Shown here in pieces: positions 17,237 through 25,905 of a stretch of 27,733 nt of DNA (position 1 is the stretch's first letter; each line of letters opens with the position of its first letter). The DNA lies in contig JAZSCN010000002.1 of NCBI GenBank assembly GCA_045602925.1, positions 1-27,733 of the forward strand, written 5' to 3'. The position numbers were made by a program, and so were the translations under genes. This DNA comes from UBA7477 sp045602925 (GTDB taxonomy: Bacteria > Bacillota > Clostridia > Oscillospirales > Ruminococcaceae). A model generated the notes under the pieces. It was not told the DNA's origin. It was given only the letters and a program-made list of their open reading frames with translations, and made no database searches.

Positions 17237-19453
17237 ATGGCTGATTATATTGCAGACGGCTGTACCTTCAACGACCTCATGTTAAAGCTTGAGGAAAATA
17301 AAAAACAATACGATATAGAAAAAATAAAGCGTGCCTATGACCTTGCCGACGGATTTCATAAGGGGCAAAAGCGTGATTCAGGCGAGGAGTATATCTCTCA
17401 CCCGATAGCCGTTTCCTGCATTCTTGCCGAGCTCGGTATGGATTCCGATACAATCTGTGCAGGCCTTTTGCACGACGTTGTCGAGGATACCAGCTGTTCG
17501 CTCGAGGACCTTACAAAGCAGTTCGGCGAAGGCGTCGCACAGCTCGTTGACGGCGTAACAAAGCTTAGAAAAATTCCACTTGCTACCAAGGAAGAGCAGA
17601 CAGCCGAGAACGTGAGAAAAATTCTCCTCGCTATGAGTGAGGATATTAGGGTTATGATTATAAAGCTGTCGGATAGACTCCATAATATGCGTACCTTAAA
17701 GTATCGTAACGAGGAAAAGCGCAGAGGCACAGCCCTCGAAACCATGAACATCTATGCCCCGATTGCCCATAGACTCGGTATCAGCTGGATTAAAGAAGAG
17801 CTCGAGGATTTATCCTTCCAGTATCTCGACCCGTTTGCCTATGAGGAAATCGAAAGGCTTATGAGCCTGCGTCGTGACGACAGAATAAAATTTATAAATG
17901 ATATAAAAGCAAAAATCTCCGAAAGACTGTCAGTCGATTTTAAAACAATGCCAACTATCGAGGGCAGAGTAAAGAGCAACTACGGTATGTATAAGAAGGT
18001 CTACCGTGACGGTAAGGAGTTCGACCAGATTTACGATAGATACGCAGTAAGAATTATCGTTAATACCGTCAATGAGTGCTATAACGTCTTAGGTATCATC
18101 CACGATATGTTTAATCCAATACCAAATAGATTCAAGGACTATATATCTACACCAAAGGCCAATATGTACCAGTCACTCCATACAACCGTTATCGGCGCAT
18201 CAGGTATACCGTTTGAGGTGCAGATTAGAACCTACGAAATGCACCAGACAGCCGAGTTCGGTATCGCAGCCCACTGGAAGTATAAAGAGGGTATAACCTC
18301 AAAGTCCACCAAGGATGACAACAGACTTGCGTGGGTAAGACAGATTTTAGAGTCACAGCAAAACTCCGACGACGCCGAAGAAATCGTGCGTACAATCAAG
18401 TCCGACCTCGCATCAGAGGAAATCTTCGTGTTCACCCCAAAGGGCGATATGATTACTCTGCCAAAGGGTGCTACCGTCATAGACTTTGCGTACGCAATTC
18501 ATACGCAGGTCGGCCATAGAATGTGTGGTGCAAAGGTCGATAAAAAAATGGTTTCGCTCGACTGTAAGGTAAAGACAGGCCAGATTGTCGAGATTATTAC
18601 TACCAGCAACGAAGGCCACGGCCCTAACCGTTCATGGCTGCAGATTTGCAGAACAAACGAGGCTAGGTCAAAGATTCGTTCATGGTTTAAGAAGGAACGC
18701 CGTGAGGAAAATATCTTCGAGGGTAGAAACGAGCTTGAAAGAGAGTTCAGACGTAATTATATAAGAATCCCCGAAACCGAACTCGAGGACTTCCTCTCTA
18801 ACGATATGCCTAGGCATAATTGCGAAACCTTAGGCGGCTTCTTTGCCGCAATAGGCTATGGAGGAATACAGGTTTCAAAGCTTATCCAGCACCTCAAGGA
18901 TGCGTATAACAGACGTGTCAAGGAGAGAAACGAGCCTACCGAAGAGCAGATTATGAAGCAGGCTAAGGAAGGCCTTAAGAGTAAGTCCGGCGTAATCGTC
19001 GACGGAATAGGCGACTGCGAAATTAAGTTCGCACAGTGCTGTAACCCACTCCCGGGCGACTCTATTATCGGCTTTGTAACAAGAGGTCACGGCATCTCTG
19101 TCCATAAAGCTGATTGCGTAAACTACCTCGCACAAAAGGATAACGAGCAGCAAAAGGATAGATGGCTCGCAGTAAGATGGGCTGAAAAGAATGAGAAAAC
19201 AGGTGTTGCAGGCTACTTTAAGGCAACCCTCGATATCGTCGCTAACGACCGTATCGGACTTTTGGCAGATATATCCGTAGCCCTTGCAGAGATACGAATT
19301 CCTATGCACGAGGCATCTGCCAGAGAGCTAAAAAACGGTAATGCTAATGTCGTTATTACAATCAGCGTAGCAGGCAGAGAACAGCTCACTTCAGTTATAA
19401 ACAGATTATCTAAAATCCCAAGTGTGCTCACAGTAGACGAGTGCGGTAAATAA
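17237..19453 (+). CDS. rel: Bifunctional (p)ppGpp synthetase/hydrolase Rel
   Basis: It makes and degrades the alarmone (p)ppGpp in the stringent response. Domains of the 738-residue product in order: HD hydrolase with H55, H79-D80 and E83-D84 (HDVVEDT), apparently intact; synthetase with YDRYAVRIIV, FKDYISTPK and YQSLHTTVIG; TGS (ITLPKGATVIDFAYAIHTQVG, about 412-432); a helical region; a CC/zinc-finger domain with CCNPLPGDSIIGFVTRG; and a C-terminal ACT domain from about 660. Length and layout are standard for long RSH proteins, so it should sense stalled ribosomes. The ATG follows GGAGGAA. It is co-transcribed with recJ, and a hairpin (19462-19489) follows. Confidence 0.97.
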   Translation: MADYIADGCTFNDLMLKLEENKKQYDIEKIKRAYDLADGFHKGQKRDSGEEYISHPIAVSCILAELGMDSDTICAGLLHDVVEDTSCSLEDLTKQFGEGVAQLVDGVTKLRKIPLATKEEQTAENVRKILLAMSEDIRVMIIKLSDRLHNMRTLKYRNEEKRRGTALETMNIYAPIAHRLGISWIKEELEDLSFQYLDPFAYEEIERLMSLRRDDRIKFINDIKAKISERLSVDFKTMPTIEGRVKSNYGMYKKVYRDGKEFDQIYDRYAVRIIVNTVNECYNVLGIIHDMFNPIPNRFKDYISTPKANMYQSLHTTVIGASGIPFEVQIRTYEMHQTAEFGIAAHWKYKEGITSKSTKDDNRLAWVRQILESQQNSDDAEEIVRTIKSDLASEEIFVFTPKGDMITLPKGATVIDFAYAIHTQVGHRMCGAKVDKKMVSLDCKVKTGQIVEIITTSNEGHGPNRSWLQICRTNEARSKIRSWFKKERREENIFEGRNELEREFRRNYIRIPETELEDFLSNDMPRHNCETLGGFFAAIGYGGIQVSKLIQHLKDAYNRRVKERNEPTEEQIMKQAKEGLKSKSGVIVDGIGDCEIKFAQCCNPLPGDSIIGFVTRGHGISVHKADCVNYLAQKDNEQQKDRWLAVRWAEKNEKTGVAGYFKATLDIVANDRIGLLADISVALAEIRIPMHEASARELKNGNANVVITISVAGREQLTSVINRLSKIPSVLTVDECGK

Positions 19454-19461
19454 TCCACAGT

Positions 19462-19489
19462 AAAGCCGTTTTAGTTTAAGCGGCTTTTT
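19462..19489 (+). terminator. Hairpin after rel
   Basis: AAAGCCG (19462-19468) pairs with CGGCTTT (19481-19487) across a 12-base loop, then TTG. The stem is short, and no promoter is seen before the next gene 40 bases on, so it is probably leaky or an internal attenuator. Confidence 0.65.
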
Positions 19490-19529
19490 GTGAAGGCAAG
19501 TGTGTAAAGAGAAAGGAAAAATAAAGACA

Positions 19530-20156
19530 ATGAAAATCCATAAGCTAAGACCACTGTCAGTGTGTGCAACAAACTCTTATATCGTAGAAACAGAAAGCAA
19601 GAACGCAGTCTTGATTGACGCACCGGATAACGCTGAGTATATTATTTCACAGCTCGATAGATTAGGCCTCTCACTAAAGAAAATACTGCTCACCCACGGC
19701 CATTGTGACCATATCGCAGCTACCGAGGAGCTCCGTGAAAAGCTCGGCTGTGAGGTCTGTGTCCACGAAAGCGATTCTGAAATGCTCAAAGGCTCAGCAG
19801 ATAACCTCTCTATGTATATTAACGGTGAGCCTTGCAAAGAGGTTAAAAGCTTTGAAGCCTTAAAGGACGGCGACGAGGTTTCCGTAGACGAGCTTACCTT
19901 CAGAACAGTTCATACCCCAGGTCATACAAAAGGCTCAGTGTGTTATATCTGTGAGAATACTATATTTTCGGGCGATACGCTCTTTTGTGGCTCTGTGGGA
20001 AGAACCGACTTTCCGGGCTCAAGCAGAGAGGAACAAAAGAAAAGCCTTAGTATCCTAAAGGCACTAAAGGGCGACTATGTCGTTATGTCAGGACACGGCG
20101 AAAATACAACTCTTGACTACGAAAGAAAAACAAACTTTTATCTTCAGGTGGACTAG
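19530..20156 (+). CDS. MBL-fold metallo-hydrolase, glyoxalase II-like
   Basis: The 208-residue product has the complete metallo-beta-lactamase-fold metal site: THGHCDH with H56, H58, D60 and H61; H132 in HTPGH; D149 in SGDTLF; and H189 in SGHGENT. This short class is often annotated as hydroxyacylglutathione hydrolase-like, but the substrate is unknown, and glutathione is doubtful in such an anaerobe. The ATG at 19530 is chosen over an upstream GTG at 19500 because AAAGGA lies about 12 bases ahead and MKIHKLR is a typical beginning. Only 3 bases separate its stop from hemZ. In related Firmicutes an MBL gene also lies between rel and hemZ. Confidence 0.92.
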   Translation: MKIHKLRPLSVCATNSYIVETESKNAVLIDAPDNAEYIISQLDRLGLSLKKILLTHGHCDHIAATEELREKLGCEVCVHESDSEMLKGSADNLSMYINGEPCKEVKSFEALKDGDEVSVDELTFRTVHTPGHTKGSVCYICENTIFSGDTLFCGSVGRTDFPGSSREEQKKSLSILKALKGDYVVMSGHGENTTLDYERKTNFYLQVD

Positions 20157-20159
20157 CTA

Positions 20160-21635
20160 ATGAAACTTATCTTCAATTCAATGGACTTTAAATACGAGCT
20201 CGAAAGCGTGGTAAAGCTTTTTCTGCCTGCACAGAGCTTTAAAATACTTGTCTCTCCGAGTGAGGAGGGGCACGAGGGCGATATCTGCTTTATAAAGCGT
20301 GAGGCCAAGGGCGTTATGACCTACCTCTATGTCTATTGCAGAATAGACGGAGCCGTCGCATCCGAAGCAGGTGTAGTGCTGAACAGTGTCGAAAATTATA
20401 AAAGAGAATGCGAAATGACGCTCGCAAGATACCTCTATAAGTGCCTTTCTCGCCTTACCGGCTTAGAAAGCGAGTGGGGTATAATCACGGGCGTAAGACC
20501 GGTAAAACAGCTCAACGCCATGAGCGCCAAGGGGCTTTCCGATGATGAAATAAGGAGGAAGCTAAAGGACGACTTTTTGTGTAGCACAAAGAAAATAAAC
20601 GTCGCCTTTGCTGTCGCTAAGGTGCAGGAGAGAATACTCTCAGACCTCGACAACAATAGCTTTAGTCTGTATGTGTCAATCCCGTTTTGCACCTCAAGAT
20701 GCTCATATTGTAGCTTTGTTTCACAGTCGGTAGAAAGTAGTCTGTCGCTGATTCCTCAGTACGTTTCTAACCTCTGTGCAGAAATAAGACATACAGGCGA
20801 GATGATGAAGAAGCTCGGCAAGAAGCTCGATACCGTGTATTTCGGTGGAGGCACCCCAACTGCTATAGACGCGCCTTACCTCGAAGCAATTATGCAAGCT
20901 ATCGAGGAAAGCTTTGATATGTCCTGTGTAAGAGAATATACCGTCGAAGCAGGCAGAGCCGATACAATCACCGAAAGAAAGCTCTCGGCTATCCTTAAGG
21001 GTGGTGCAAAAAGAGTCTCTATAAATCCACAAACCTTAAACGACAGCGTCTTGCAAGCAATCGGCAGAAAGCATACAGTAGCACAGTTCTACGATAGCTT
21101 TAAGCTCGCAAGAAAACTCGGTTTTGAAGTAATAAATACCGACCTTATTGCAGGTCTTCCAACAGATACGCTCGATAGCTTTAAGCAAACAATCGACGGA
21201 ATTTTAGAGCTTTCACCGGAGAATATAACAGTCCATACACTTTCTATAAAGCGTGCAGCGCATCTAAATCATGCCGAGGAAAAACAGCTCGGCTCGCAAA
21301 CAAGCGCTATGATAGACTACGCAACAACAAGACTTGTCGAAAACGGCTACCTTCCGTATTATCTCTATAGGCAGAAGAATATGCTCGATAATCAGGAAAA
21401 TATCGGCTGGGCAAAGCCCGGTAAGGAGAGCCTGTATAACACCTACATAATGGAAGAAAACCAGACTATTATCGCAGTCGGAGCAGGTGGCTCAACAAAG
21501 CTTGTCGATAGAAAGTGGGGTAGGCTAAAGAGAGTCTACAACTATAAGTTCCCACTCGAGTATAATAAGCATTTTGATTTAATGCTCCAAAAGAAGAAAG
21601 AAGTAGAGGAGTTTTTCACCCTTGAAGAAAAATGA
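20160..21635 (+). CDS. hemZ: Coproporphyrinogen dehydrogenase HemZ-like radical SAM protein
   Basis: The 491-residue radical SAM protein has the [4Fe-4S]/SAM motif CTSRCSYC (C177, C181, C184). HemZ-type features are the long N-terminal extension with GIITGVRPVKQLN (108-119) before the motif, plus FGGGTPTA and INTDLIAGLPTDT. HemZ is classed as an oxygen-independent coproporphyrinogen III dehydrogenase, but several HemN/HemW-like relatives have other roles, and no haem genes are nearby, so activity is uncertain. The ATG has AGGTGG about 9 bases upstream, inside the end of the MBL gene. Its 3' end overlaps rlmD by 14 bases. Confidence 0.88.
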   Translation: MKLIFNSMDFKYELESVVKLFLPAQSFKILVSPSEEGHEGDICFIKREAKGVMTYLYVYCRIDGAVASEAGVVLNSVENYKRECEMTLARYLYKCLSRLTGLESEWGIITGVRPVKQLNAMSAKGLSDDEIRRKLKDDFLCSTKKINVAFAVAKVQERILSDLDNNSFSLYVSIPFCTSRCSYCSFVSQSVESSLSLIPQYVSNLCAEIRHTGEMMKKLGKKLDTVYFGGGTPTAIDAPYLEAIMQAIEESFDMSCVREYTVEAGRADTITERKLSAILKGGAKRVSINPQTLNDSVLQAIGRKHTVAQFYDSFKLARKLGFEVINTDLIAGLPTDTLDSFKQTIDGILELSPENITVHTLSIKRAAHLNHAEEKQLGSQTSAMIDYATTRLVENGYLPYYLYRQKNMLDNQENIGWAKPGKESLYNTYIMEENQTIIAVGAGGSTKLVDRKWGRLKRVYNYKFPLEYNKHFDLMLQKKKEVEEFFTLEEK

Positions 21636-22974
21636 TGTAATCACCCTTGAAATAACGGGAATAACTAACGAAGGCAACGGCGTCGGCAGAACGCAGGATA
21701 ATATGGCAGTATTTGTGCCGTTTACAGGCGTGGGCGATAAGATTAGCTGTAAGATAGTAAAGCTCGAAAAAAGCTATGCCTACGGTATAGTCGATAGCAT
21801 TATAGAACCGTCAGAGCATAGATGCGATAGCGACTGCGAAGCGTTCTATAAGTGTGGTGGCTGTTCATTCAGACAATTTACCTACGAGCAGGAAAAACAT
21901 ATAAAGCAGGATTTTGTCAAGGCTTCCTTTGAAAGAATAGCAAAGCTAAGCCCTAAGTTTGAAGAAATCTTAGGCTGTGACAGAGTCGACGGCTATCGTA
22001 ATAAAGCACAGCTCCCCGTCGCTTCGGTAGACGGTAAAGCCGTCGCAGGCTTTTACTCTAAGCGTTCGCATAGGGTTATGCCGCTTTGCGACTGTAAGCT
22101 GCAGCCAAAAGAATTTTTCGAGATTATAAACGCTGTCCTTAGCTATCATAACGAAAATAAGCTATCCTGCTATGACGAAAGCACAGGCAAGGGCCTTCTG
22201 CGCCATATCTATATACGACGTGCCGAGCACACTAAAGAAACAATGCTTTGCCTCGTTACAACCAAAAGAACAAGCGACTATGATAAGCTCGCTGCGAGTA
22301 TTACAAAAAGCTTTCCGCAAATTGTCAGCGTCGTGCTGAATATTAACCCTAAGCAAACTAACGTCGTGCTCGGTAACGAGTGTATTACAATCTTCGGTAA
22401 GGATACAATCACCGATGTGATGTGTAGTAACAAAATCGAAATCTCGCCGCTCTCGTTCTACCAAGTCAATACCCCTCAGGCAGAAAAGCTCTACGAAATC
22501 GCAGGCGAGTATGCCGAGCTTAAGGAGAGCGATACACTCCTCGATTTATATTGTGGAGCAGGTACAATCGGTCTTTCTATGGCAAGAAGAGTGAAAAAGC
22601 TTATCGGCGTCGAAATTGTCGCACCTGCTATCGAAAACGCAAAGAAAAATGCAAAGCTTAACGGAATAGAAAACGCAGAGTTTATATGTGCTGACGCAGG
22701 AGAAGCTGCAAATATGCTTGCTAAGAAGGGCGAGAAAATCGATGTCATTATCGCAGACCCGGCAAGAAAAGGCTGTGATAAGCTTTCGCTTGAATCAATG
22801 CTCACGCTCTCACCAAGAAGAATAGTAATGGTATCCTGCAACCACGCAACCGCCGCAAGAGATTGTAAGTATCTCTGCGAAAACGGCTATAAGGTCGAAA
22901 AGGTAAGGGCCGTCGACCTCTTCCCAAGAACAACCCACTGCGAGTGCGTGATTTCTATGGTGAGAGATAGCTAA
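21622..22974 (+). CDS. rlmD: 23S rRNA (uracil-C5)-methyltransferase, RlmD/RlmCD type
   Basis: A SAM-dependent enzyme of the TrmA/RumA family that makes 5-methyluridine in 23S rRNA. In the 450-residue product an N-terminal TRAM domain (about 3-60) is followed by iron-sulfur cysteines C72, C78 and C81 (DCEAFYKCGGC) with a fourth at C156 or C158. The Rossmann methyltransferase domain has LLDLYCGAGTIGLS and ends with the catalytic cysteine C406 in VSCNHATAARD. The start is TTG at 21622, with AGAGGAG 10 bases upstream, and it overlaps the end of hemZ. Whether it modifies one or two uridines (RlmD versus RlmCD) cannot be told. Confidence 0.92.
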   Translation: MKKNDVITLEITGITNEGNGVGRTQDNMAVFVPFTGVGDKISCKIVKLEKSYAYGIVDSIIEPSEHRCDSDCEAFYKCGGCSFRQFTYEQEKHIKQDFVKASFERIAKLSPKFEEILGCDRVDGYRNKAQLPVASVDGKAVAGFYSKRSHRVMPLCDCKLQPKEFFEIINAVLSYHNENKLSCYDESTGKGLLRHIYIRRAEHTKETMLCLVTTKRTSDYDKLAASITKSFPQIVSVVLNINPKQTNVVLGNECITIFGKDTITDVMCSNKIEISPLSFYQVNTPQAEKLYEIAGEYAELKESDTLLDLYCGAGTIGLSMARRVKKLIGVEIVAPAIENAKKNAKLNGIENAEFICADAGEAANMLAKKGEKIDVIIADPARKGCDKLSLESMLTLSPRRIVMVSCNHATAARDCKYLCENGYKVEKVRAVDLFPRTTHCECVISMVRDS

Positions 22975-23019
22975 TTCCGATTTTTGTTGAAAAAAGATGA
23001 CCACAAAGGGAGCGACATT

Positions 23020-23373
23020 ATGCCGAATATATGCGATAATTGTATAAAGCTAGAGGACGTTATGAGACATGGCTCGTATGACCCCTTTGGGTCTACAGAA
23101 AAGGTCTATGACTTTATGTACGATATGTATAAAAAGGGCGAGCTGTCAATATATTTCGCCGACTGCTCGGTCGACAACTTCTTCGAGGAGCTCTCGAAGG
23201 AAGAGCACTACACATATAGCATCTATACAAGATGTAAGAAGTGTAAGAGAATTTTCCTGTTTAGCGTCTGTACAAGAGGTACGCCTGCCTATAAAGTGGT
23301 GGAAGAGCCCGACATAGAGCAGCTCAAAAGGGTCGCACAATTGGATAAAAAGACCATTTACTGCGAGGAGTAA
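23020..23373 (+). CDS. Hypothetical four-cysteine (zinc-ribbon-like) protein
   Basis: No family recognised. The 117-residue product has paired cysteines C5-x2-C8 (NICDNC) and C72-x2-C75 (RCKKCKR), a plausible single zinc site, with an acidic and aromatic-rich middle (YDFMYDMYKKGELSIYFADC). No hydrophobic segment or signal peptide is present, so it is probably cytosolic. The ATG at 23020 follows AAAGGGAG with 7 bases between. A TTG reading from 22984 has no ribosome site. It starts 45 bases after rlmD with no promoter seen between, so it is probably the last gene of the recJ-rel-hemZ-rlmD run; no clear terminator follows it. Confidence 0.75.
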   Translation: MPNICDNCIKLEDVMRHGSYDPFGSTEKVYDFMYDMYKKGELSIYFADCSVDNFFEELSKEEHYTYSIYTRCKKCKRIFLFSVCTRGTPAYKVVEEPDIEQLKRVAQLDKKTIYCEE

Positions 23374-23401
23374 AAACATTTTTAAAGTATAAATAAAAGC
23401 G

Positions 23402-23430
23402 TTGAAAAAATTAAAGCAATCTGTTATAAT
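23402..23430 (+). promoter_or_regulatory. Promoter of the galM operon
   Basis: TTGAAA (23402-23407), a 17-base spacer and TATAAT (23425-23430), with TG at 23422-23423 (extended -10). The leader to the galM ATG is about 58 bases. Confidence 0.88.
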
Positions 23431-23494
23431 GTAAGTATGTATCGGGCAAGTGTGTCCGATAAATGAAAACGATTTAGTAAGGAAGGTGCCTATT

Positions 23495-24526
23495 ATGGTA
23501 ACAAGAAACGAATTCGGCTTTGAAAACGGCTATAAGTGCTGGCTTTTCACAATCAAGAATAATAACGGAGCTACACTTAAGCTCACAAACTTCGGTGCAT
23601 CAATCGTCGCACTCGAGGTTCCTGACAGAAACGGTAATTTCGCAGACGTGATTCTCGGTTATGATGACCTCAAGGGCTATGTCAACGGAACAACCTTCCA
23701 GGGCGCAGCTGTTGGTAGATTTGCAAATCGTATCGGCAAGGGCAAGCTCACAATCGACGGCGTAGAGTATCAGCTCGCACTTAACGAAAACGGCGTAGCT
23801 CACCTCCACGGCGGTGTTGTAAGCTACAACAAGCGTGTTTGGACTGTAGAAAATGTCGCAGATAATGCTGTTACATTTGGCTATGTAAGCCCGGACGGAG
23901 AAGAAAATTACCCAGGTACCCTCAAGGTGCTTATTACATATTCACTCTCTGAGGATAACGCTGTTACAATTAACTACAAGGCAGTTTCTGATGCAGCAAC
24001 TGCTATCAACCTCACAAACCACTCATACTTCAACCTCGCAGGTCAGGGCAATGGCGATATCAAGAACCATATCGTTAAGATTAATGCTAATAAGTATACA
24101 CCTGTCGACGATGAACTCATCCCTGTTGGCGAAGACGCCGACGTTACAGGCACTCCATTTGATTTAAGACAGCCAACAAGAGTAGCTGAGCATATGGATG
24201 ACGGCACACTCCCTGCAGGCTATGACCATAACTTTGTTCTTTCTGATAAGGCAGGCGTAGAGGTAGAAGCAGCCGAGGTTTACGAGCCAACTAGCGGTAG
24301 AGTAGTGACAGTTACTACTAACCTTCCTGCAATGCAGCTCTATATCGGTATCGCCCTCAACGCACAGGGCGGAAAGGGTGGACAGTATTACGGAAATTAT
24401 ACAGGCCTCTGCCTCGAAACCCAGTTCTCACCTGATACACCAAACCGTCCACAGCTCCCAAGCTGTATCTTCAAGGCCGGCGAAGAGTATAACTTTACTA
24501 CAACATATAAGTTCTCTGTAAGATAA
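23495..24526 (+). CDS. galM: Galactose mutarotase (aldose 1-epimerase)
   Basis: It interconverts alpha and beta anomers of galactose or related aldoses. Family residues visible in the 343-residue product: H105 in HLHGG, the catalytic acid H176 in NLTNHSYFNLAG, YDHNF in the active site, and the catalytic base E308 in CLETQFSPD. Length is normal and no signal peptide is present, so it is cytosolic. The ATG at 23495 follows AAGGAAGGTG. A GTG reading from 23450 is unsupported. It heads an operon with the beta-helix and Dabb genes. No GalK/GalT gene is present, so sugar specificity is open. Confidence 0.95.
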   Translation: MVTRNEFGFENGYKCWLFTIKNNNGATLKLTNFGASIVALEVPDRNGNFADVILGYDDLKGYVNGTTFQGAAVGRFANRIGKGKLTIDGVEYQLALNENGVAHLHGGVVSYNKRVWTVENVADNAVTFGYVSPDGEENYPGTLKVLITYSLSEDNAVTINYKAVSDAATAINLTNHSYFNLAGQGNGDIKNHIVKINANKYTPVDDELIPVGEDADVTGTPFDLRQPTRVAEHMDDGTLPAGYDHNFVLSDKAGVEVEAAEVYEPTSGRVVTVTTNLPAMQLYIGIALNAQGGKGGQYYGNYTGLCLETQFSPDTPNRPQLPSCIFKAGEEYNFTTTYKFSVR

Positions 24527-24575
24527 GACTTTGCAAATGAGAGGGAAGCGCTAGGCGATTTAAGGAGGAGTTATT

Positions 24576-25574
24576 ATGATAAACACCTATGACGTCTGCG
24601 TTGCAGATTATCCAAGACTTGACGGAGAAACAAGCGACGGCAAGAGAATCATGCGAGCTGTAAGCGATTGTGAAAGAGGCGTTTTGTATATCCCAAAGGG
24701 AGTGTATGAAATTGCACAGCCTCTTGTAATAACAAATTGCTGTAGCGTGCTTATGCATAAATCTGCCGTGCTCAAGGCCGTGAAGGAAATGGACTTTGTC
24801 GTAAAATATGACGCAAGGGCTTTTTACCCCGATGTCGTAGAGTGCGACGGACATCTCGTTCCTTCTGATGACTATGACGCAGAGGATTGGAACCTGTTTT
24901 TCATCGGTGGTTATATCGACGGAGCTGGGCTCTCCAGCTGTATGTGTCTTGATAGCTTTAAGCACTTTACAATGCGTGATATTTCCTTTAGAAACGGCAA
25001 GAAGTATGGACTTCGTATAGAGGAAAAGGGTAGCACCTGGACTTATGAGCTTGTCGCTCAGAACCTCTATCTTAAGTGTACAATGCCTGGGCTTTCTGGT
25101 AATGCCGGTATAAGCTCAAACGGTGGAGATAGCCATTTTATAGATTGTATCGTGGTCGATTATACAATCGGCTTCGAGCTCTTGGGTGGTGGCTCCAACA
25201 GACTTACAAGATGTCACGTCTGGGGTGGCCCGATTCCACCGAAAAGCGAGGGCGAGCTTCCCGAAATGCTCGTGGATTCCTGCAATTATGTCCTTAGCTC
25301 GTATGACGCTATTTTGACGGATTGCTATGCCGATACAGGAATGACAGGTTTCCGTATTACCGAGAATTGTAGGCTCAACGGCTGTAGCTACTTTAATAAC
25401 TATACATATCTTATGGACGACGTTACAGTTATAGAGCATATAAGCGGAGAAGTGCTTGTGTCAAATTGTATGTTCAGAAAAACAAGTCCTAACGCTACAC
25501 TCTATAAGGGCAGTAATGAAGGCGTTATCTGGCGTGATAACATTCTGACAGGTGGACTTTCACTTCCCGAGTAA
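24576..25574 (+). CDS. Right-handed parallel beta-helix protein, pectate-lyase-3-like
   Basis: The 332-residue product begins with YPRLDGETSDGKRIMRAVSD, then GVLYIPKGVYEIAQPLVI, the pattern that opens pectate-lyase-3/GH28-type beta-helix proteins. The rest is repeated short strands with N/G turns (FIGGYIDGAG, FTMRDISFRNG, LTRCHVWGG, VLVSNCMFRKT), as expected of a beta-solenoid. Such proteins bind or cleave polysaccharides or act as epimerases. I cannot assign catalytic residues, so the activity is unknown. Unlike most members it shows no signal peptide and would remain in the cytosol. The ATG has AAGGAGGAG upstream. It lies 49 bases after galM and 17 before the Dabb gene, probably one transcript. 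Confidence 0.8.
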   Translation: MINTYDVCVADYPRLDGETSDGKRIMRAVSDCERGVLYIPKGVYEIAQPLVITNCCSVLMHKSAVLKAVKEMDFVVKYDARAFYPDVVECDGHLVPSDDYDAEDWNLFFIGGYIDGAGLSSCMCLDSFKHFTMRDISFRNGKKYGLRIEEKGSTWTYELVAQNLYLKCTMPGLSGNAGISSNGGDSHFIDCIVVDYTIGFELLGGGSNRLTRCHVWGGPIPPKSEGELPEMLVDSCNYVLSSYDAILTDCYADTGMTGFRITENCRLNGCSYFNNYTYLMDDVTVIEHISGEVLVSNCMFRKTSPNATLYKGSNEGVIWRDNILTGGLSLPE

Positions 25575-25591
25575 TTAATAAGGAGAACACT

Positions 25592-25882
25592 ATGCTAAGA
25601 CATATCTGTATGTTCAAGCTCGTAAGCAAGGACGAGATTCAAAATTTTATCGATAAGGCACAGGTTTTAAGCGAAGTGCCAACCGTTAGAAGACTCGAAG
25701 TAGTAAGTAATGCTAAAGGTCTCCCGGAAAGCAACTTCGATGTATCTCTTATCATCGACTTCGACGATGCCAAAGGGCTTGAGGATTACCTCGTGTACCC
25801 AAAGCACGTCGAGTTCAGTAACTATGTCGGTACAGTTAAAACCGATAGAGCTTGTATCGACTACGAATTTTATTATGTATAA
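25592..25882 (+). CDS. Dabb (stress-responsive alpha/beta barrel) domain protein
   Basis: The 96-residue product matches the Dabb ferredoxin-like fold: it starts LRHICMFKL with the conserved His, has DVSLIIDFDDAKGLEDYLVYPKH in the middle (the YPKH region is a hallmark), and ends with an aromatic strand DYEFYYV. Members form dimeric barrels; some are enzymes of polyketide or sugar pathways, but most have no known role. The ATG follows AAGGAG. It is last in the galM/beta-helix operon, and a strong hairpin (25894-25922) follows. Confidence 0.88.
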   Translation: MLRHICMFKLVSKDEIQNFIDKAQVLSEVPTVRRLEVVSNAKGLPESNFDVSLIIDFDDAKGLEDYLVYPKHVEFSNYVGTVKTDRACIDYEFYYV

Positions 25883-25905
25883 TTAAAGAATTTCCTCCGA
25901 TACTA
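25876..25905 (+). promoter_or_regulatory. Candidate forespore (sigma-G-like) promoter for spoVAD
   Basis: TGTATA (25876-25881), 17 bases, then GATACTA (25899-25905), one base away from the sigma-G -10 consensus CATACTA; the -35 fits TGNATA. Transcription would start near 25912, downstream of the 5' arm of the hairpin that covers the ribosome site. Assignment is by consensus only. Confidence 0.45.

Noticed and set aside
24498..24965. 155-codon minus-strand frame over the galM/beta-helix junction
   Set aside because: Covers the ribosome site and start of a supported gene and has no family resemblance.
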